From: CAYOXD01 sp964407825
GTDB lineage: Bacteria; Desulfobacterota; Desulfobacteria; Desulfobacterales; JAFDDL01
DNA length: 25,599 nucleotides
Reading direction: 5' to 3'
NCBI GenBank assembly: GCA_964407825.1
Contig: CAYOXD010000034.1
Location: forward strand, 1 to 25,599
In this document: one piece after another, positions 24,036 to 25,599 of the stretch
How positions within the stretch are numbered: the stretch's first letter is position 1
Layout: each line of letters starts with the position of its first letter
Program-made: the position numbers and the translations under genes
The notes under the pieces: model-generated
What the model saw: the letters and a program-made list of their open reading frames with translations, nothing else
Databases searched by the model: none
What the model was told of the DNA's origin: nothing

Positions 24036-25565
24036 ATGGGACTGAATGATCTTACTCTCTATGATGTCATCGCGCGAAATGCCCTTTGCTTCTCGGATCG
24101 TCCGGCCTGGCTCGAGGTTGACGACGGCCGGTGCCTGACCTTCGCCGAGTACAAAACCCGTGTCGACCTTCTGGCCCGGGGCCTGCAAGAGACCGGACTC
24201 AAAAAGGGCGAGCGGATCGGCGTGATCGGCAAAAACAGCCTGGAGTTCTTTCTTCTCTATGGCGCGGCGGCGGCCCTCGGTGCCATCGTGCTGCCGGTGA
24301 ACTGGCGGCTCTCCGCCGAGGAGGCGGCATTCAACCTGGCGGACGGCGCCCCCCGGATGGTGTTTGCGGACAAGGCCTGCCAGGATCTCGTCAACGGGGT
24401 CAGGGACCGACTGGTCACGGTCGAATCCTGGTTCAATCTGAAGGCCGACGCGGGGACGTACGCCTCCTTCCAGTCCCTGATGAACCACACAGAGCCCTTC
24501 AGTCCCGTCGGGGAGGTGGCCGTGGACGACGGTCTGGTGATCATCCACACGGCCGCCGTGGGCGGAAGACCCCGGGGCGCCCTCCTGAGTCACGGAAACC
24601 TCTGGTGCGCCCATGCGCACTTCCACACGGCCCTCGGCATGACCCCGCAGGACGTGCACCTGAACCTGCTGCCCCTGTTCCACATCGCCGGGCTTGCCAT
24701 GGCGCTACAGAGCTTTCATGCGGGCGCACTCAATATCAACATGAGCAAATTCGACGCGGACAGGGCCGTCACCCTCATTGCCGAAAGGGGCTGCTCCGTG
24801 ATGTTCGACTTCGCCCCCATCCTGTCCCTGATCCTGGATCAGCAGGAGCGCAGCGGGCAATCCATCCGCTGCCTCAGGGCCGTTGTGGGAATCGATACAA
24901 CAGAGACCATCGAACGATACCAGGAGGCAAGCGGCGGCACCTTCCACGTCTTTTACGGGCAGACGGAAACCGCCTGTCTGGCCACGCTGGGGCCCTATAA
25001 CGACCAGCCCGGCGCCGCCGGGCGTCCCATCCTGCTGGGCCGGGTCCGCCTGGTGGACGAGCTGGACCGGGCCGTGGCGCCCGGCCAGACCGGCGAGATC
25101 ACCCTCAGGGGACCGATGGTGTTCAAGGGCTACTGGAACCTCCCAGAGGACAACGCCCACACCTTCCGGGGCGGCTGGCACCACACGGGGGACCTTGGGC
25201 GCTTCGACGAGCAGGGCTTTCTGTGGTACGAGGGCAGAAAGGCGGAAAAGGAACTCATCAAACCCGGCGGAGAGAACGTGTATCCCGCGGAGGTGGAACG
25301 GGTAATCCTCGAACACCCGGCGGTGGAGGCGGTTGTCGTGTTCGGCGTGCCGGACCCGAAATGGAAGGAGGGCATCAAGGCCGTCTGCAAGCTGAAGGCA
25401 GGGGCCTCCCCCCCGGCCCCCAGGGAAATCGTCCAATTCGTGGGGGAGCGGATCGCCAGCTATAAGAAGCCACAATATGTAGAATTCACGAACGACTTTC
25501 CCCTGCTCGAAAACGGCCTGCCCGACAGGGTGAAAATCAAGCAGGCGTTCGGTGCCGTCTCCTGA
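24036..25565 (+). CDS. AMP-dependent (acyl-CoA) synthetase-like protein with altered motifs
   Basis: The ATG is chosen over an in-frame TTG at 24006 because GAGGAG lies five bases before it. The 509-residue protein is an adenylate-forming (ANL) enzyme. It has YGQTE (307-311), GYWNLPEDNA, HHTGDLG and GRKAEKELIKPGGENVYPAEVE, ending in a small C-terminal domain. Two core motifs differ from the usual. The Ser/Thr/Gly-rich phosphate loop (usually TSGTTGxPKG) reads TAAVGGRPRG (172-181). The C-terminal motif with the catalytic lysine (usually NGK or TGK) reads ENGLPDR, with Leu495 in place of Lys. Such a protein may activate its acyl substrate poorly, or may belong to a subfamily using a different mechanism. 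It lies 42 bp after pgi. The acyl substrate is unknown. Confidence 0.88.
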   Translation: MGLNDLTLYDVIARNALCFSDRPAWLEVDDGRCLTFAEYKTRVDLLARGLQETGLKKGERIGVIGKNSLEFFLLYGAAAALGAIVLPVNWRLSAEEAAFNLADGAPRMVFADKACQDLVNGVRDRLVTVESWFNLKADAGTYASFQSLMNHTEPFSPVGEVAVDDGLVIIHTAAVGGRPRGALLSHGNLWCAHAHFHTALGMTPQDVHLNLLPLFHIAGLAMALQSFHAGALNINMSKFDADRAVTLIAERGCSVMFDFAPILSLILDQQERSGQSIRCLRAVVGIDTTETIERYQEASGGTFHVFYGQTETACLATLGPYNDQPGAAGRPILLGRVRLVDELDRAVAPGQTGEITLRGPMVFKGYWNLPEDNAHTFRGGWHHTGDLGRFDEQGFLWYEGRKAEKELIKPGGENVYPAEVERVILEHPAVEAVVVFGVPDPKWKEGIKAVCKLKAGASPPAPREIVQFVGERIASYKKPQYVEFTNDFPLLENGLPDRVKIKQAFGAVS

Positions 25566-25599
25566 CACCTGCCGGGGGAATTTCGGGAAAGGACCTGAA

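Noticed and set aside
22533..24683. 716-codon open frame on the minus strand
   Set aside because: It lies antisense to pgi and the adenylate-forming enzyme, both well supported by motifs. Its composition (Gly, His, Val, Asp rich, no domain) is the usual shadow in GC-rich DNA.

Overview
The window looks like chromosomal DNA of a GC-rich (about 60%), Gram-negative, didermic bacterium. The best guess is a Desulfobacterota (former Deltaproteobacteria) sulfate-reducer-like lineage. The supports are a TamA/TamB outer-membrane assembly pair, a complete RND tripartite pump, a selenocysteine-containing SelD and a bacterial-type glycogen synthase. The lineage is inferred from gene style only; no marker gene is present. 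The window is almost fully coding, with no tRNA, rRNA, insertion sequence, prophage or CRISPR array seen.

Region 1 (115-13738, all on the minus strand, read right to left) is an envelope block: tamA (BamA-like barrel with POTRA domains), a 120-bp degenerate hexanucleotide array, tamB (AsmA/DUF490 family), a TolC-family outer-membrane protein, an RND periplasmic adaptor lipoprotein, an RND inner-membrane pump, a CorA-type Mg/Co channel, and a tandem thioredoxin-fold protein with a HEAT-like tail. Gaps are short (4-bp overlap to 55 bp) except for the array-filled 168-bp gap between tamA and tamB. A promoter-like site lies upstream of tamA, and a weak terminator-like hairpin ends the block.

Region 2 (14021-17206, plus strand) diverges from tamA and encodes a large MscS-family mechanosensitive channel with a periplasmic coiled-coil domain, followed directly by a small DUF2062 membrane protein.

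Region 3 (17213-19135, minus strand) is glycogen metabolism: a free-standing 100-residue glycogen-binding (CBM48/AMPK-like) protein and then a GT5 glycogen synthase. They are preceded by a near-consensus sigma70-type promoter (TTGACA, 17 bp, TATATT).

Region 4 (19369-22252) holds an HDOD signalling protein and an MBL-fold hydrolase on the plus strand, facing a convergent selD. The selD reading frame passes through an in-frame TGA in the motif Cys-Gly-Sec, followed by a hairpin that fits a bacterial SECIS element. An ordinary gene caller would truncate it by 32 residues.

Region 5 (22374-25565, plus strand) holds glucose-6-phosphate isomerase and an acyl-CoA-synthetase-like adenylate-forming enzyme whose nucleotide-loop and C-terminal lysine motifs are degenerate. 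The pgi leader carries a 13-bp tandem repeat and a 7-bp-stem hairpin. An 11-base core of that repeat (TTCAAGTGAAC) recurs upstream of the MscS gene.

The strongest candidates for a second look are the Sec-containing SelD with its SECIS, the hexamer array between tamA and tamB, and the shared 11-mer. I see no clearly new defence or mobile system.
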